Assembly: GCF_036588685.1 (NCBI RefSeq)
Contig: NC_086378.1
Span: 78,447,127-78,511,126, forward strand
Origin: Mytilus trossulus
Lineage: Eukaryota > Mollusca > Bivalvia > Mytilida > Mytilidae
Direction of reading: 5' to 3'
Length of the DNA: 64,000 bases
The translations under genes were made by a program, and so were the position numbers. Below, one piece after another: positions 26,063 through 37,392 of this stretch (the first letter of the stretch is position 1; every line of letters starts with the position of its first letter). The notes under the pieces were generated by a model. It was not told the DNA's origin. It searched no databases and saw only the letters and a program-made list of their open reading frames with translations.

Positions 26063-26240
26063 ATCTCAGATTCTATAAGCAATAGGTCTAGTATATTCGG
26101 TAGTTGGAAGGACTGTAAGGTGTAAATGTCCAACTGGCAGGTGTCATCTAACATTGGCTTCATTTTCATGGTTCAAGTGAGCAACACAGACTCAAGTCTA
26201 TTTTCTACATCCATTTCAATATTTTTTAAAGATGATATTT
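26063..26240. repeat. Fragment of 'ataagcaataggtcta' dispersed repeat
   Basis: Direct match to 46123-46260 (tagtatattcggt...ggaaggactgtaaggtgta). It is fused straight onto the end of the tandem array. Confidence 0.7.
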
Positions 26241-26560
26241 CCATGGGTCTCCCATCATAGCCCGTAATTGCTTACTTCACAACCGAAAATCTGTAGAAGT
26301 AATACTTACCCATGTGTTACAATTAAAGTATAAAACTGAAGAGTCCTGCTCAAAACACTGAGTGTCGCAGCTGATCAGATTGAAACAATTGTATAATACA
26401 ATAAACTAGTCGCTCACCTTGGTCTATGTGCATATTAAACGAAGGACACAGAATGGATTCATGACAAAATTGTGGTTTGGTGATGATGTGTTTGGTGATC
26501 TTACTTTACTGAACATTCTTGCTACTTATAATTTTCTTTATCTATTATAAACTTGGCTCT
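26240..26560. other. Intergenic, nothing recognised
   Basis: No coding frame or clear repeat identified. Confidence 0.4.
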
Positions 26561-27146
26561 TTAGGTACACAGGAAAATATTTTGTTAAATTTTACAAAAA
26601 AATACCAAATTAATGATAACTGTCAAAAAATTACTTTGAAGGGGAATAACTCCTTAAGGGGCCAATTTGCCATTTTGGTGATGTTGATTTATTTGTAGAT
26701 CTTACTTTGCTGTTTACAGTTTTTTTCTATCAATAATAATATTCAAGATAATAACCAAAAACGGCAAAATTTCCTTAAAATTACCAATTCAGGGGCAGCA
26801 ACCCAACAACCGGTTGTCTGAATCATCTGAAAATTTCAGGGCAGACAGATCTTGACTTGATTAACACTTTTATCACTGTCAGATTTGCTCTAAATGCTTT
26901 GGTTTCAGAGTTATAAGCCAAAAGCTACATTTCACCCCTATGTTCTATTTTTATAATTTTTAGCCATGACGGCCATCTTGGTTGGTTGGCCGGGTCACCG
27001 GGCACATTCTTTAAATAGATACCCCAATGATGATTATGGCCAAGTTTGGATAAATTTGGTCCAGTTGTTTCAGAGAAGATTTTTGTTAAAGTTGACGACG
27101 ACGGACGAGAAAAGCTTACTTGGCCCTATGGGCCAGATGAGCTAAA
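26560..27146 (-). mobile_element. Dispersed AGCTCACCTGGCC-type repeat, reverse copy
   Basis: Read on the minus strand it starts AGCTCATCTGGCCC near 27140 and continues with 'ccaaacttggccataatcat'. The same start occurs on the plus strand at 50316-50525. The family is abundant in bivalve genomes as far as I recall. Confidence 0.65.
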
Positions 27147-27369
27147 AAGGACTTACAATGCTTAATAATTTCTGTCAAATTCAGTTGGAATGGTCTCAGA
27201 GAAGATGACGATAATATAAAATGTCCAGAGAAGGACGAATGGATTGACAAATTGATAGTGATGCCACGTTAGCTTGGAAGCAAGACGATTTAGATTTCAA
27301 CAAGAATGTGTCCATCCACTATCATTTTCTATGTTCAGTGGACCGTGACATTGGGATAGTGACTCAAAT

Positions 27370-27580
27370 TTGGCATTCAAATTAGAAAGATGATATCATA
27401 AGGAACAAGTTTACTAAGTTTTAAAGTCGATTGCATTTCAACTTCATCAAAACTACCTCGACCAAAAACTTTAACCTGAAGCGGGACAAACGAACAATAC
27501 GACGAACGAACGAACGGACGCACAGAACAGAAAACATAAAGCCCATAAATGGAGCACAAAAAGGTGCTAAACATGAGTAA
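27370..27580. repeat. Dispersed repeat with (CGAA)n-like tail
   Basis: Contains 'cgaacgaacgaacggacgc' and flanks ('aactttaacctgaagcggg') that I recognise from bivalve repeats. No coding content. Confidence 0.45.
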
Positions 27581-27946
27581 CTGATGCCCCTCTCTCTTTC
27601 ATAAAAAGAAAATCATAACAAAGGAGTAACCCGAACCCAGGAACTAAGCAAGCTTTGCCTGCTCGATAATTGGAGTTTGCTGCTTCTGAGCTTTACTAAA
27701 TTGATGAGTAGGAAACATTGATTTGGTTAGTAGCTCGATCGGTTGACGTATCATTGGTTAGTGATTACGTCACTTTCAGAAGTGTTGGTTATTTAGTAGA
27801 AAATTTATTGTTGGAAGAAGCGGTCAAATCTTGTAATTCAAACGAAAGACGTCGAATGACACTGGCCGAATATTTGAAATGTTGAATTTCCACTGAGCGC
27901 AGACATATATATATATATTTATGTGAAATCTGTCACTTATATATAT

Positions 27947-28107
27947 CAGTGGCGGATCCAGAAGGGGGGTTCCGGGGGTGCGCACCCCCCCCCCCCCCCT
28001 TAATTTTGGCCGATCAATGCATTTGAATCGGGACATATGTTTTGCACCCCCCCCCCTTTTGCCCTGGGCTAGCACCCCCCTTTCGAAAATTCCTGCATCC
28101 GCCACTG
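27947..28107. mobile_element. 161-bp MITE with CAGTGGCGGATCCAG inverted ends
   Basis: The ends CAGTGGCGGATCCAG and CTGCATCCGCCACTG are inverted and lie in flanking AT repeats (target likely TATAT-like). C-tracts fill the middle. A related partial copy (ccctggatctgcgcctg) occurs at 31780-31815. Ends of this kind are widespread in animal hAT-like MITEs. Confidence 0.7.
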
Positions 28108-28443
28108 ATATATAGTGAATGAAAGTTACATGTCAAAAGGACCTAAGCGATGGCTGACACACCTCAGTCTCCTCACAGACTCGAGTCTTAAGACATGCTG
28201 GACAAACATGGGTCTTAGAAATATATATATAAAAGTAAAAACTGTTTTAAAAATGTCCGTTTATTTCTCTAATTCTAAACGTCAGACAAAACGGAATAAT
28301 AGAAATTGCTTGTAGACACTCTTGTGCTTAGATGGTACGAATTTAATATGAAACATAATCGATCTATCTACTTAACATTGGTAATTGTAAAATATATCCC
28401 CGTAAAGATTCTGTACATACAAAAACCAGGCCAAGGCTAGACA

Positions 28444-30177
28444 TCAGTCAGAGATTTCCAATTTCAAACAGGTTAAATTTGGAAATTTGTGTTTTTTGGC
28501 AAAGTCCTGGTTCATCCTGTCATTCGCACAACCCACCCATAACCATCCTTTAGAGTCTATAGCTAATGCTCTGGGTAATACAACGCCCATTGTCCTCAAA
28601 TCACAGAAGGTAAGAAAATCTCCACCAAGTGACAGTATGTATATTCTATGGGAGATAACCTCAGATATTACGAGGTATCCAGTTTGTGTAGATGTTATAT
28701 CATTAGGATCGAAAGATTTTTGTTGTTTAAAATCAAATTCTCCTTCGTAGGTCCACTTGATTTCCCCTGCACGTCTTCCTATCGATAACACTCTTTTTGT
28801 GTCCTTCGTCAGAGAATCTATGACAATTATATCACCATTTACGTCCGTGCATATTCTTATAGGAATGGTAACTAGTCTTGTCTTTGTTTTGTCGAATTCG
28901 TACGCTGCTTTTTGATGTCCATCCATTCCAAATACAAGAATTTTTCGACAACTTTCTTCTGTAATTTGAAAAGGGTCACCATTGTCTCGAACTCCCAGTA
29001 TGATCTCGTTTTCTTTGTTGACATGAATTCCTCGTGCAATAAGAGGCGCAACGTTGATGAATTCTTCCAATTTACCATTTTTTCCGATGCGTTTGACCTC
29101 TGGGGTCATATGGAGGGAGGCAATGACAGTGTCATCTGTTGTTAATGCCAAATCGAAAACATTTACTTCGACAGTTTTACACCAATTTATGACTTTTGAA
29201 AGAGAACTTTTAATCAAATAAGAATCGTCTTTGTCATTGTTATATACAGACGCCCAATAACTTCCATCGGTACACATCCCCATTTTATCTATACCTTGTA
29301 CATTGATAGTGTAGTTACACTCATGTTTAACGGCTACATAGGCTGGAACCGAAAAATGATTGATCTGTCCAAATATAACAGCCATTCTCTTGGGGGATAA
29401 CTTTGGTTTAGGAAGGTCAATAATCTCTGTTGCCATCTTGGTATTATCAATAAGTGTATTCAGCTTATCTTTTTCAGAAACCGTATTGAAAATGTCATAC
29501 CCTTGGTCTGATTCTAATGCTTTCTTTATCCTTCCTCTGAAATCAGTAAAAAGGGCTTCTTGTTCACAGTTTTTTTGCTCCCTCCCATCGAATTCCTGGT
29601 TTCTGGTTTTTCTTTTCTGTTCTACATTTTCACGCAGTTCTTCCGCATACTTAGTGATTGCCTCCTTTATTTCACGTTCATTTTCATCAATATAACTTTT
29701 AACTTGTTCTATCTCGCATTCCCATGTTTCTTTCTTCTTCTTGAGATTTTCATTAATTTTTCTCAATTTATGAACTTTTTCTTCCATAAATGAGTCAAAT
29801 GATGAGAGTTCGCTAAGTTTATTCCCACAAGCTTTTTCCAATGGTTCGAATTCGTGCTTCATATGGACACTAGAAACACAGTCCGGACATACAAGTTTGT
29901 TGCAAGTTCGACAGAACAGACAATGAAACTTCTTGGCATGGTTGTCACATGGCATAGAACACAGCTGTATTTTCTGAATGTGTTGCGGTACGAACTGTCT
30001 TACAATGTTGATAATAAGGTGATTTGATAAGACCGGAACTTTAGCGTGTATTCCTTTACATCTATCACAAATAACTTTTTCACATTCTATGCACTTAAAC
30101 TGCAATATCGATTCTTGTTCGCAAAGTTCACAAGGTTTTGCCAAATTCGGCGTTTCTATTTCAGCGAGAGATGCCAT
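28444..30177 (-). CDS. RING-less TRIM-like protein (two B-boxes, coiled coil, propeller)
   Basis: Single-exon frame of 577 codons from ATG at 30177 (MASLAEIETP) to TGA at 28446-28444; the frame also extends seven codons upstream without an ATG. Residues about 16-53 form a B-box (C16, C19, C29, C32, C37, C40, H44, H53) and about 73-115 a second one. A Lys/Glu-rich coiled coil follows (about 120-210), then a C-terminal half with repeated sheet-like segments ending in LWVGCAN, as in NHL/six-bladed propellers of bivalve TRIM56/TRIM71-like proteins. There is no RING finger, so intrinsic E3 ligase activity is doubtful. Such proteins are strongly expanded in bivalves and are often assigned to immunity; that role is inference. 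An AATAAA on this strand lies near 28265. A paralogue lies 4.6 kb upstream in the same orientation. Confidence 0.85.
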   Translation of the reverse strand: MASLAEIETPNLAKPCELCEQESILQFKCIECEKVICDRCKGIHAKVPVLSNHLIINIVRQFVPQHIQKIQLCSMPCDNHAKKFHCLFCRTCNKLVCPDCVSSVHMKHEFEPLEKACGNKLSELSSFDSFMEEKVHKLRKINENLKKKKETWECEIEQVKSYIDENEREIKEAITKYAEELRENVEQKRKTRNQEFDGREQKNCEQEALFTDFRGRIKKALESDQGYDIFNTVSEKDKLNTLIDNTKMATEIIDLPKPKLSPKRMAVIFGQINHFSVPAYVAVKHECNYTINVQGIDKMGMCTDGSYWASVYNNDKDDSYLIKSSLSKVINWCKTVEVNVFDLALTTDDTVIASLHMTPEVKRIGKNGKLEEFINVAPLIARGIHVNKENEIILGVRDNGDPFQITEESCRKILVFGMDGHQKAAYEFDKTKTRLVTIPIRICTDVNGDIIVIDSLTKDTKRVLSIGRRAGEIKWTYEGEFDFKQQKSFDPNDITSTQTGYLVISEVISHRIYILSLGGDFLTFCDLRTMGVVLPRALAIDSKGWLWVGCANDRMNQDFAKKHKFPNLTCLKLEISD

Positions 30178-30229
30178 GCTGCCTACCTTCCTTATCAATG
30201 TGATGTGCTATAAATAAACCACTAATTTA

Positions 30230-30810
30230 AAGGGCGCGTCTCAAAACCATCAAGTCCCATCAACATTTCTATTTATTCACTGACCTAAATTATTTATCTC
30301 CATTTATAAATTTATTTAATAGAAAAATTAAAGATAAAGTTAAATCAGAGTAAAATAACAACAAAATATATTCTGTTTAATTATAAACTGTTTTTTTTAT
30401 AATAATATATACATCACATGTTTCAATAACACTAAATTATAGATTTGGTAAGTGGTCGTGAGTCACGTACGTTACATGTTGCATAATTTTATTTAACATC
30501 TTCATGCACACAATACACACGACCTCTTGAAATATTTATGTCACATGTATATTCACACATCCTGTAGTTATATTATTTATCTTACGTTGTTCTCTGTCAT
30601 TCTGAATAGTTCTTCTAATATCTAAAAGAGAGGGGTCTAAAAAAATAATACAGGAATGAACCTCATACCTAACTAATGTGTCCTATAATACACTTTAAAT
30701 GGACTTCTGTTTATATATATTAATTCGTCTTAAATCGCGTTTAATAATATCTGAAAACATTTATTTTCACAGTTACTGCCAGTGTTTTAAGGGGACAACT
30801 TAAAAAAAAA
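30230..30810. other. Upstream region of the first TRIM-like gene
   Basis: AT-rich with no clear repeat. A TATAAATA-like string at 30209-30216 lies too close to the ATG to be a credible TATA box. Confidence 0.4.
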
Positions 30811-31017
30811 TTTGGTAAAATTATCTCCAACTGAGAAATTTAAACTTCGTAAGAAAGGTGCTACAGATCATCATAATGCTAACAAAGAAAAAGCACTAAA
30901 ACGATCGAAAAATCGGCCTTGTTATCAAAACAGGACATCGACCATTCATAATATTGACTTTATTAATGGTTTCATTTGTAAAATATGTAGGACTCAAATC
31001 TATATAGTGGGTTCCAA

Positions 31018-31720
31018 ATCTATGGCAGATTCAGAATCTATGGCAAATGTGACGTTATGCCTTCCCAAATATATGGCAAAGGAGTAGGTCCGGTAAGGAC
31101 TCATTTTGGCCTCAAATTTCAGTTTCATCTGACGAAAAATTATGAACACTTTTTGAACACTTAAGTGTCTTTTTCACTTGATTCAATTAGTTTTTGTGAA
31201 AGAATTAAACTAATTTAGTCATTAAAAACGATCCGATTCAAGCTCAAATATGAAAAATCTCTCAAATATGCCAAAAAACGTCACTTTTCAGATGGTTTTT
31301 GTTAAAAATGAAAGTGGCCGCATCCGTGTTCATCCACAACCTTTATATATGTTATGTATTATCATAAAATACAACTTACAATTCAATATTAAGGATGAAC
31401 ACGCATGCGGCCACTTTCGTTTTACACGGAAACCGTCTAAAATTTAACTAAAATGATAGAATTTTGAAGATTTCAGTAATTTAGCATGACTTAATGATGC
31501 TACAACCCGATATTTGTGCAGTGTATTGTCAAAAACAGCCCATTTTAATGTAGCAGAAGCATTCAACTGCCCAATAAATAACTAAAAGTTTACATTTTAA
31601 CAATTTTGTAAAACTGTTATATTTTAGGTCCAAAAAGGGGTCTTACCGGACCTACTCCTTTTGTAATTTCCTAATCTATGGCGGAGTTTTGTTGTTTCCA
31701 AATCCTCTATGGCAGAGGCC
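31018..31720. repeat. Iterated CTATGGCAGA motif array split by a MITE
   Basis: The phrase 'ccaaatctatggcaga' and variants occur near 31013, 31031, 31065, 31674 and 31705, all in direct orientation. The middle is interrupted by the element at 31078-31664. Confidence 0.55.
31078..31664. mobile_element. ~585-bp MITE with AAGGAGTAGGTCCGGTAAG inverted ends
   Basis: The left end AAGGAGTAGGTCCGGTAAG and the right end CTTACCGGACCTACTCCTT are a perfect inverted pair. An internal inverted pair (GAAAGTGGCCGCATCCGTG near 31311 and CATGCGGCCACTTTCG near 31406) adds a second hairpin. No transposase frame. Confidence 0.8.
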
Positions 31721-31899
31721 GAATCCAGCCATTTTAAAAGGGGGTTACTAACCCAGGACAAAAAAGGGGGAGTCCAAGTCCCGGACCTCCCCCCCCCCCT
31801 GGATCTGCGCCTGCTTCTAACAAACAATTCAGGTAGGCAGTTTGTTTTATGCAAAATAAATAAATAAAAATTCAGAAGGGTTCTGCTGAACCATGTGAA

Positions 31900-32430
31900 C
31901 CAGGTGTCTCGCCTACTTTACGAATCTAATAAATGTGTTAAGTGCTTTAACTGCAGCCTATTAAAACCTTAAACCATAAGGCCGTTCCTTGACATTAATG
32001 TTTTACTTTTATAAATTTTGACTTGGGTCTTGTCTCATTGGCACTCATACCACATCTCCCTATATCTATGTACGACAACGGGAACTATATAAACATTCCA
32101 TATCCAAAACATTTATAAAATGATGAATTCATAGAATTTAATACAGACTTAAAGATTTAAATGATGCGCCCGGTAAAAATAAACATTTTTTTAATCTGTG
32201 CATGGTACCTGCATGTTTAGCCCATTCATGATAAACCAACTAGTAAGTCCCTTATCAAACAAGAAGGCAGGTTTTTATATATATATATAAAAAAAAAACA
32301 ATAATTAAAAATGAACAGTTTGAATTTTCACAAAACATGCATAATGTTATTTCATTGTTTATACTTTTTTTTACTTGACGACAATTTAAATCAAATTGGT
32401 ATCTGGTAATTCGATCTTTCGCTTTATAAA
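31900..32430. other. Intergenic; 'tctcattggcactcatacc' fragment
   Basis: The segment 32033-32072 is a copy of the dispersed 3'-end motif noted at 48535 and elsewhere. The rest is unassigned. Confidence 0.45.
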
Positions 32431-32439
32431 CTTTGCCAG

Positions 32440-32580
32440 CTGTAAATAAAGGCAACAGCAGTATATACCGCTGTTCAAATCTCGTAAATCGAAGGACAAA
32501 AAACAAAATCGGGGTAACAAACTAAAACTGAGGGAAACACATTAAATTTAAGAGGAGAACAACGACACAACATCTTATAA
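32440..32580 (-). repeat. Dispersed 'gcggtatactactgttgcc' repeat, reverse copy
   Basis: Reverse-complement match to 51480-51640 and 63690-63835, including 'gtgtcgttgttctcctctta' and the 'ggtatactactg' end. Confidence 0.75.
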
Positions 32581-32979
32581 AATATTTGTTATAAATCGTT
32601 TTCTAAAATATCCGGTACCGAAAACAGCGGTGTCCTAATTAATCACGGGCTTCGGCCAGTACATCACATTTTGTCCCTCTTTCCATAAGAGGTCACATTT
32701 TCCTTTAAACTATCCGCCAATTGTTGTCGAGGGAAATACCTTCATTTGGAATGGTGCTCATACTTATCTTTCTTCTTTTATGCACATGCATGAATTTTAC
32801 TCTTTCAATCCGGAAGGCATCTGACAGTCTAAGTGAGCATAAAATCATTGTTAATGATAGCCGATAACAAACAAATAAGGGGTAAATGTTTCAGTATTAT
32901 TACCAAAATAAGAATATTGCAGTTGTCACACTGTTGCAATATATACCGCTATTTTTTATTTAAATTAATTGCCTTTGTG

Positions 32980-33210
32980 TCATTTTCGGCAGCATGAAAG
33001 TATAACAAAAATAACGAACTCAAAGACTTATTCAATCAACGAAACAATCGAAAAACAACTGCTACATTTCTTGGAAAAGGAATTTCAAAAGAAATAGAGG
33101 ATTAAACCTGGTTAATAGCTAGCTAACTAAACCTTCCACTTGTATGCCAGTTAATATTGTTTGCTGTACCGTTATATTGACAAAATTGGATGAACAACCT
33201 AAACAGACCG
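32980..33210 (-). repeat. 3'-tail-like repeat downstream of the RT relic
   Basis: Read on the minus strand, 'catacaagtggaaggtttag' and 'ttagctagctattaacc' match the plus-strand repeat at 49435-49520. It lies just downstream of the decayed reverse transcriptase on the same strand and may be its 3' tail. Confidence 0.5.
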
Positions 33211-33359
33211 AGTCACGTCAGAAGTCTTAACACCAAAAGAAGTGTATAAGCATAAGGTCAAATATTGGGGAAAGAAAATAAAAAAAGGTGCACAATGTCA
33301 GAACCTATAATCTATAACCCAAGACCATCTTGTATTTTTTGTGAAGTAAACACTGACTA

Positions 33360-34125
33360 AATTTCTATTATATCTTAGTACTGTCCGATAGAATATTTTT
33401 GCGAAAACGGACGAGACGTTCTTTGCTAATACCAGACTCATTCATTGTTTTGCTCAGACATGGATGACGTTACACAAAGCATGAGTAGCAGCTGCAAACT
33501 CTTAGACATCAGATGATTTGGGAATTGTATACTTCGTACCAAATTGAATATGGTTTATTGCTGCTAAGGTATGAAACGTTTACAATTTCAAAATTGAAAT
33601 CTCCTCTATTTCGTAAATTCTAGTATTGAGGTTGTCAAATTCGAGGTAAATGTCTAAACATTATTCGGATGAAGCTATATTTGTGGTTTCTTAAATCTCT
33701 AGTTCAGGAGGATATATATTATAATGGGAACCAATAAAAAAAGGTTTGGATATTTGATGGAAAGAACATCACCGATATACCTGTATGCGAAGTTAAATAA
33801 TCTAGCTTCTTTGATCTTCTTGTTTTCATACAAGTGTCTGAACTTCATAAGACTGTGAGAAAATGCCTCCCATCAGAGGTACATAGATGGTTCCCATAGG
33901 AATGCCGACAACCTGCCGGAAAATTGTACATCCAAATTCAACAAATAGGTTGTCAATAAGAAACTACAGCCTACTAATCACTTGTTCTTGTGAATAGCAT
34001 GTTTTATTTTCTGGCTCATTTAAAACATTGGATGTAAAATTATATCCCAAAACAATAAATTTGTAGCATATAGTACCTTTTTATGGAGCAAAAGCATTGT
34101 GGATTATTTCTTCGTTAAACGTTGT
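33360..34125 (-). pseudogene. Decayed Penelope-like reverse transcriptase fragment
   Basis: Minus-strand frames contain signature pieces of the RT domain found in abundant bivalve Penelope-like elements: CYSQEQVISRL, then FLIDNLFVEFG, VVGIPMGT, and FAYRYIGDVLSI. The catalytic motif normally read as YxDD is YIGD here, so one catalytic Asp is lost. Several stops (for example between VISRL and FLIDN) and frameshifts break it. Weaker similarity continues to about 33360. It is a dead copy. Confidence 0.65.
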
Positions 34126-34129
34126 TTTT

Positions 34130-34820
34130 TTAAGTGGTATAGTGGTGTGAAGGGTTGAAAAATGAAAGGTTTGTGATGTAATTTATTTCAGAAAATAACA
34201 TTAGAACACTAATAATGTGTTTGATCATGTCCAAGCTTGGATATTAATCTGTGTTGAATTAATTCATTATTTATATCATTGCCAGCTGGACTAGACGTAT
34301 TGTTTTTACACCTTTGATGTTATCATTACAACCGTATATCATTGCAGTACCTTTTCCCCTTATCCTTAAATTTTCTCCTTTTGTTAGGAAAGGTACAAAG
34401 TATATGCTGATTTTAGTTATCTTATTGTTATTTTCTTATTCTTATGCAACAACATAACATCTTCGAAAGAAGCTTAAAGCTCTTACATATCGTTCTAATT
34501 TCGGTTCATAGCCATGTCAAGTACGTGTTTAAGTCAATATTAATGTTAGTATTAATAAAAGGTGCTTGGGACAAAGGTCAATAAGACAAGTTAGCCACGC
34601 AATAAAATCGTAAAAGACATCTTCAATAATAGAAAAGCATAACTTTGCCATGTCGAGTTCTTTAATTGTTAATAAAATGAAGAACTTATTGGTTTAAAGT
34701 TGTCAAAATGACCTTTTGAAACACAAAAATAACGGAAATTCTTGACCGTTATTTAATTTTTAAATGTACACAAACATATAAAGAGTATTGGTGGTTATGA
34801 TCGCTGGTTTGCTTCATAGT
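34130..34820. other. 3' side of the second TRIM-like gene, nothing recognised
   Basis: AT-rich; presumably includes the 3' UTR of the gene ending at 34825. Confidence 0.4.
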
Positions 34821-34824
34821 TATA

Positions 34825-36543
34825 TTAGATACCCAATTTAACAGCGTAAATATTGGCGCCAGATTTGTCTTCTGGGAAAGTAGAACATCCAATCCAAAGG
34901 TATCCCCAAAAGTCAAAACAAAGCGCTTTTGGTAACGTTATACCTATCTCATCCAAAAGTTTGCAGGTAATTAATTCCCCAGCGCCATTCAATAGGTGAA
35001 GCGCATGATTATTTTTGTCGGCAACAACTATGTATCCTTCTTGCGATGATAAAATGTCGTAGGGTCTAAATTTACTTGTGTCCGAGTTTATTTTAGAATT
35101 CCCATTGTATGTCCATTCCAGATCACCATTACGGTTAAGAGCAACCAACCTTCCTTCAATATGAGTTATCCAATCACCAACAATGACCATATCTCCGTCT
35201 GATAGTGTAGTTATTCTGCAAGGACTAGTAAATAGTCTCTGCTTGCTTTTGTCATATTCGTAAGATACATTTAACGTAAGGGACGTTGGTTTTCCATCTG
35301 AACTTTTGTATACAAGAATTTTTCTGCAGCTTGATTCTGTTATTTCAAAAGGGTCTCCGCTTTCTCTGATACCGACATACAAGTCGCCATTTTTAGCCAC
35401 GTGAATTGCTTTTACTAAGAAGGGAGACAAATCTAGAACCGACTCGAGCTCACAGTTAATAGAAACACGCATAATTTCTGACGTTGACTCAATGGAAATT
35501 ATTAGCTCATTGTTTTCAGACAAAGCCACGTCAAAGGCATGCAAGTCTAGTTGCTTCACCGTTCCTAACATCTCTGTCAAATAGATTTTCTGAACGGAAG
35601 CTTTGTTGTTTTCAAATGTACAAACCCAAGCAGTTTCACCTTCAGATACGACTAAATTTTCAATATTACTATAATTGGTGTTTAAACTTCTATCAATTGT
35701 AATATCCATCGTATAAGGTACATCCAGAAGGTACATAGAACCGAATAAGGTCGATATTGTTTCCTCAGATGTTGATCTTTCAAGATATTTAATGTTCTTT
35801 CTCGGAATGATATTTTCACTTACACATGGTATTTGATAGTTGATGACTTGCTGTTCAAATGCAAAAATTTCTCCTCCAGCAGATGATTGCGTGGAATTTA
35901 ATATTTCCAGTTTGCTATTCAATATATGCTCCATATCTTCAAATCTTTTTTGTTTTAACAATATATTTTCATGTCCGTCCCGTTTTTTCTCTATTACACC
36001 ATCTCTCATCTTGGCTGCATATTTTGTCACAGCTTCCTTCAGTTCATCTTCTCTCTCGTTAATCTTACTTCTGATGTCGTCTAAACTGTTTTCCCATTCA
36101 GTTTTTACGATTGCGAAATCACTATATGACTTTTGTAGACAATAAACATCTTTTTCTATTTTAGCTTTATATCTCTCAAGTTTGCTTAGTTTTCCTTCAC
36201 GTGTCTTTTCAAGAGATTCCAAACAATGTTTTTGATGGGATTTAGAAATACATTCAGAACAAACTAAAACTTCACAATCTTTACAAAACATACATTGAAA
36301 TTTCTTGTGATAACTACATGGTATATTATCCATTCTCACTTTTGTATTTACCCGACATAAAAGCTCTGATTTCAAGTCACAAATATCATGTAATGACAGA
36401 GTAGGTACATTTTTATGTATTTTTTTACACTTTTCACATAAAAACTTATTGCAATCCATGCATTTGTATCTGATATCCGGGTCTTTTTCACATAAATCAC
36501 AAGTTTTCAGAACCTGTGCCCCTCCTTCATCGTTAGACGCCAT
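34825..36543 (-). CDS. RING-less TRIM-like protein, paralogue of 28444-30177
   Basis: Single exon of 572 codons from ATG at 36543 (MASNDEGGAQ) to TAA. The first B-box has C15, C18, C28, C31, C36, C39 and H43; the second spans about residues 76-115 (CSYHKKFQCMFC...). A coiled coil follows (about 117-215), then a propeller-like C-terminus ending LWIGCS. It shares the order of domains and short strings such as SGDPFEITESSCRKILVY with its neighbour (GDPFQITEESCRKILVF), so the two are tandem duplicates that have since diverged strongly. No RING. Both lack introns in the coding region, typical of the bivalve expansion. Confidence 0.85.
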   Translation of the reverse strand: MASNDEGGAQVLKTCDLCEKDPDIRYKCMDCNKFLCEKCKKIHKNVPTLSLHDICDLKSELLCRVNTKVRMDNIPCSYHKKFQCMFCKDCEVLVCSECISKSHQKHCLESLEKTREGKLSKLERYKAKIEKDVYCLQKSYSDFAIVKTEWENSLDDIRSKINEREDELKEAVTKYAAKMRDGVIEKKRDGHENILLKQKRFEDMEHILNSKLEILNSTQSSAGGEIFAFEQQVINYQIPCVSENIIPRKNIKYLERSTSEETISTLFGSMYLLDVPYTMDITIDRSLNTNYSNIENLVVSEGETAWVCTFENNKASVQKIYLTEMLGTVKQLDLHAFDVALSENNELIISIESTSEIMRVSINCELESVLDLSPFLVKAIHVAKNGDLYVGIRESGDPFEITESSCRKILVYKSSDGKPTSLTLNVSYEYDKSKQRLFTSPCRITTLSDGDMVIVGDWITHIEGRLVALNRNGDLEWTYNGNSKINSDTSKFRPYDILSSQEGYIVVADKNNHALHLLNGAGELITCKLLDEIGITLPKALCFDFWGYLWIGCSTFPEDKSGANIYAVKLGI

Positions 36544-36559
36544 TGCAATTCAATAAATC

Positions 36560-37290
36560 TTTAAAATTTCCAATTTCATTCAGTATTACCATGCCAGTAG
36601 AGTCGTCAACTAGAGGTATACTTATATGCCTATATCCACACCTAAATATTATTAAATACACATGTTAAACTGGATTATTTCAAAAAGTTTTTGGTTCATC
36701 TACATATTCATTTACAGAAAATTGTCTAATAAACGTGTTGAATTAATTGACCTGTTGGTAGTGTATAGTTAAGTTTAAAAACTGTTGTATCACTCAGATT
36801 GAATTAAGGTTAAAAAAAAAGTTCAAGTATCCTTTTCCTTCCTATTTTGATATAAAATATTGTTAACTTAGCTTTCAACAAACTTATGTAATAGATGGTA
36901 TGTTTATTTGGTGCGATGTGAAGATCTACATACATTTTCCCTTCTAAGTTAAGTTTGTGTCTAATAAGAATAAAAAAAAAATACAGCTGTGTGTAATGGT
37001 ATGAATAAGATATCAGTGTTCTCCGTGGCTGTTCTTTAAATACTGTTTGTCTAATGTATTTTTATAATTTTGGATATCTGCTACACTATTTTTTAATATA
37101 TTTTTGTCCATTTAAGTCTTTGTTTCCAGCTTACCTGAATGAAGTCTGTTTAACTGTAGAGGTGCATAAAAAACGGGTTTCACAAGAGTGTCACCTATAA
37201 ACTGTGCGTAAAAAATACCAAAAGAGTTCAGATGTTTCAATGCCTTACTTGGGGCAAGAAATACTTTTGCAACAAAACTATTTTTTATAA
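36560..37290. other. Intergenic between TRIM-like gene and SELENOS 3' end
   Basis: AT-rich, convergent neither way; no element recognised. Confidence 0.4.
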
Positions 37291-37293
37291 CTT

Positions 37294-37299
37294 TTTATT
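37294..37299 (-). terminator. Possible SELENOS poly(A) signal
   Basis: AATAAA on the minus strand just downstream of the candidate SECIS. Other AATAAA hexamers occur closer to the stop in this AT-rich UTR, so choice is tentative. Confidence 0.35.
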
Positions 37300-37392
37300 A
37301 AAAATTTATGTAAGTAGGTTAATACCTTTTTTATAACAAAATCAATAAATATCTAAAACCTCGAAACAAGTGTACACAGTATTATCATTGTT

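Noticed and set aside
27824-28105. 93-codon minus-strand ORF
   Set aside because: Overlaps the CAGTGGCGGATCCAG MITE and its C-tracts.
30196-30198. Start of the first TRIM-like gene at the end of the open frame
   Set aside because: The codon there is TTG; the first ATG is at 30177 and fits a eukaryotic start.
30812-31087. 91-codon ORF starting MVKLSPTEKFKLRKK
   Set aside because: Second half is the CTATGGCAGA motif array; no family recognised and no ATG (frame starts at TTG).
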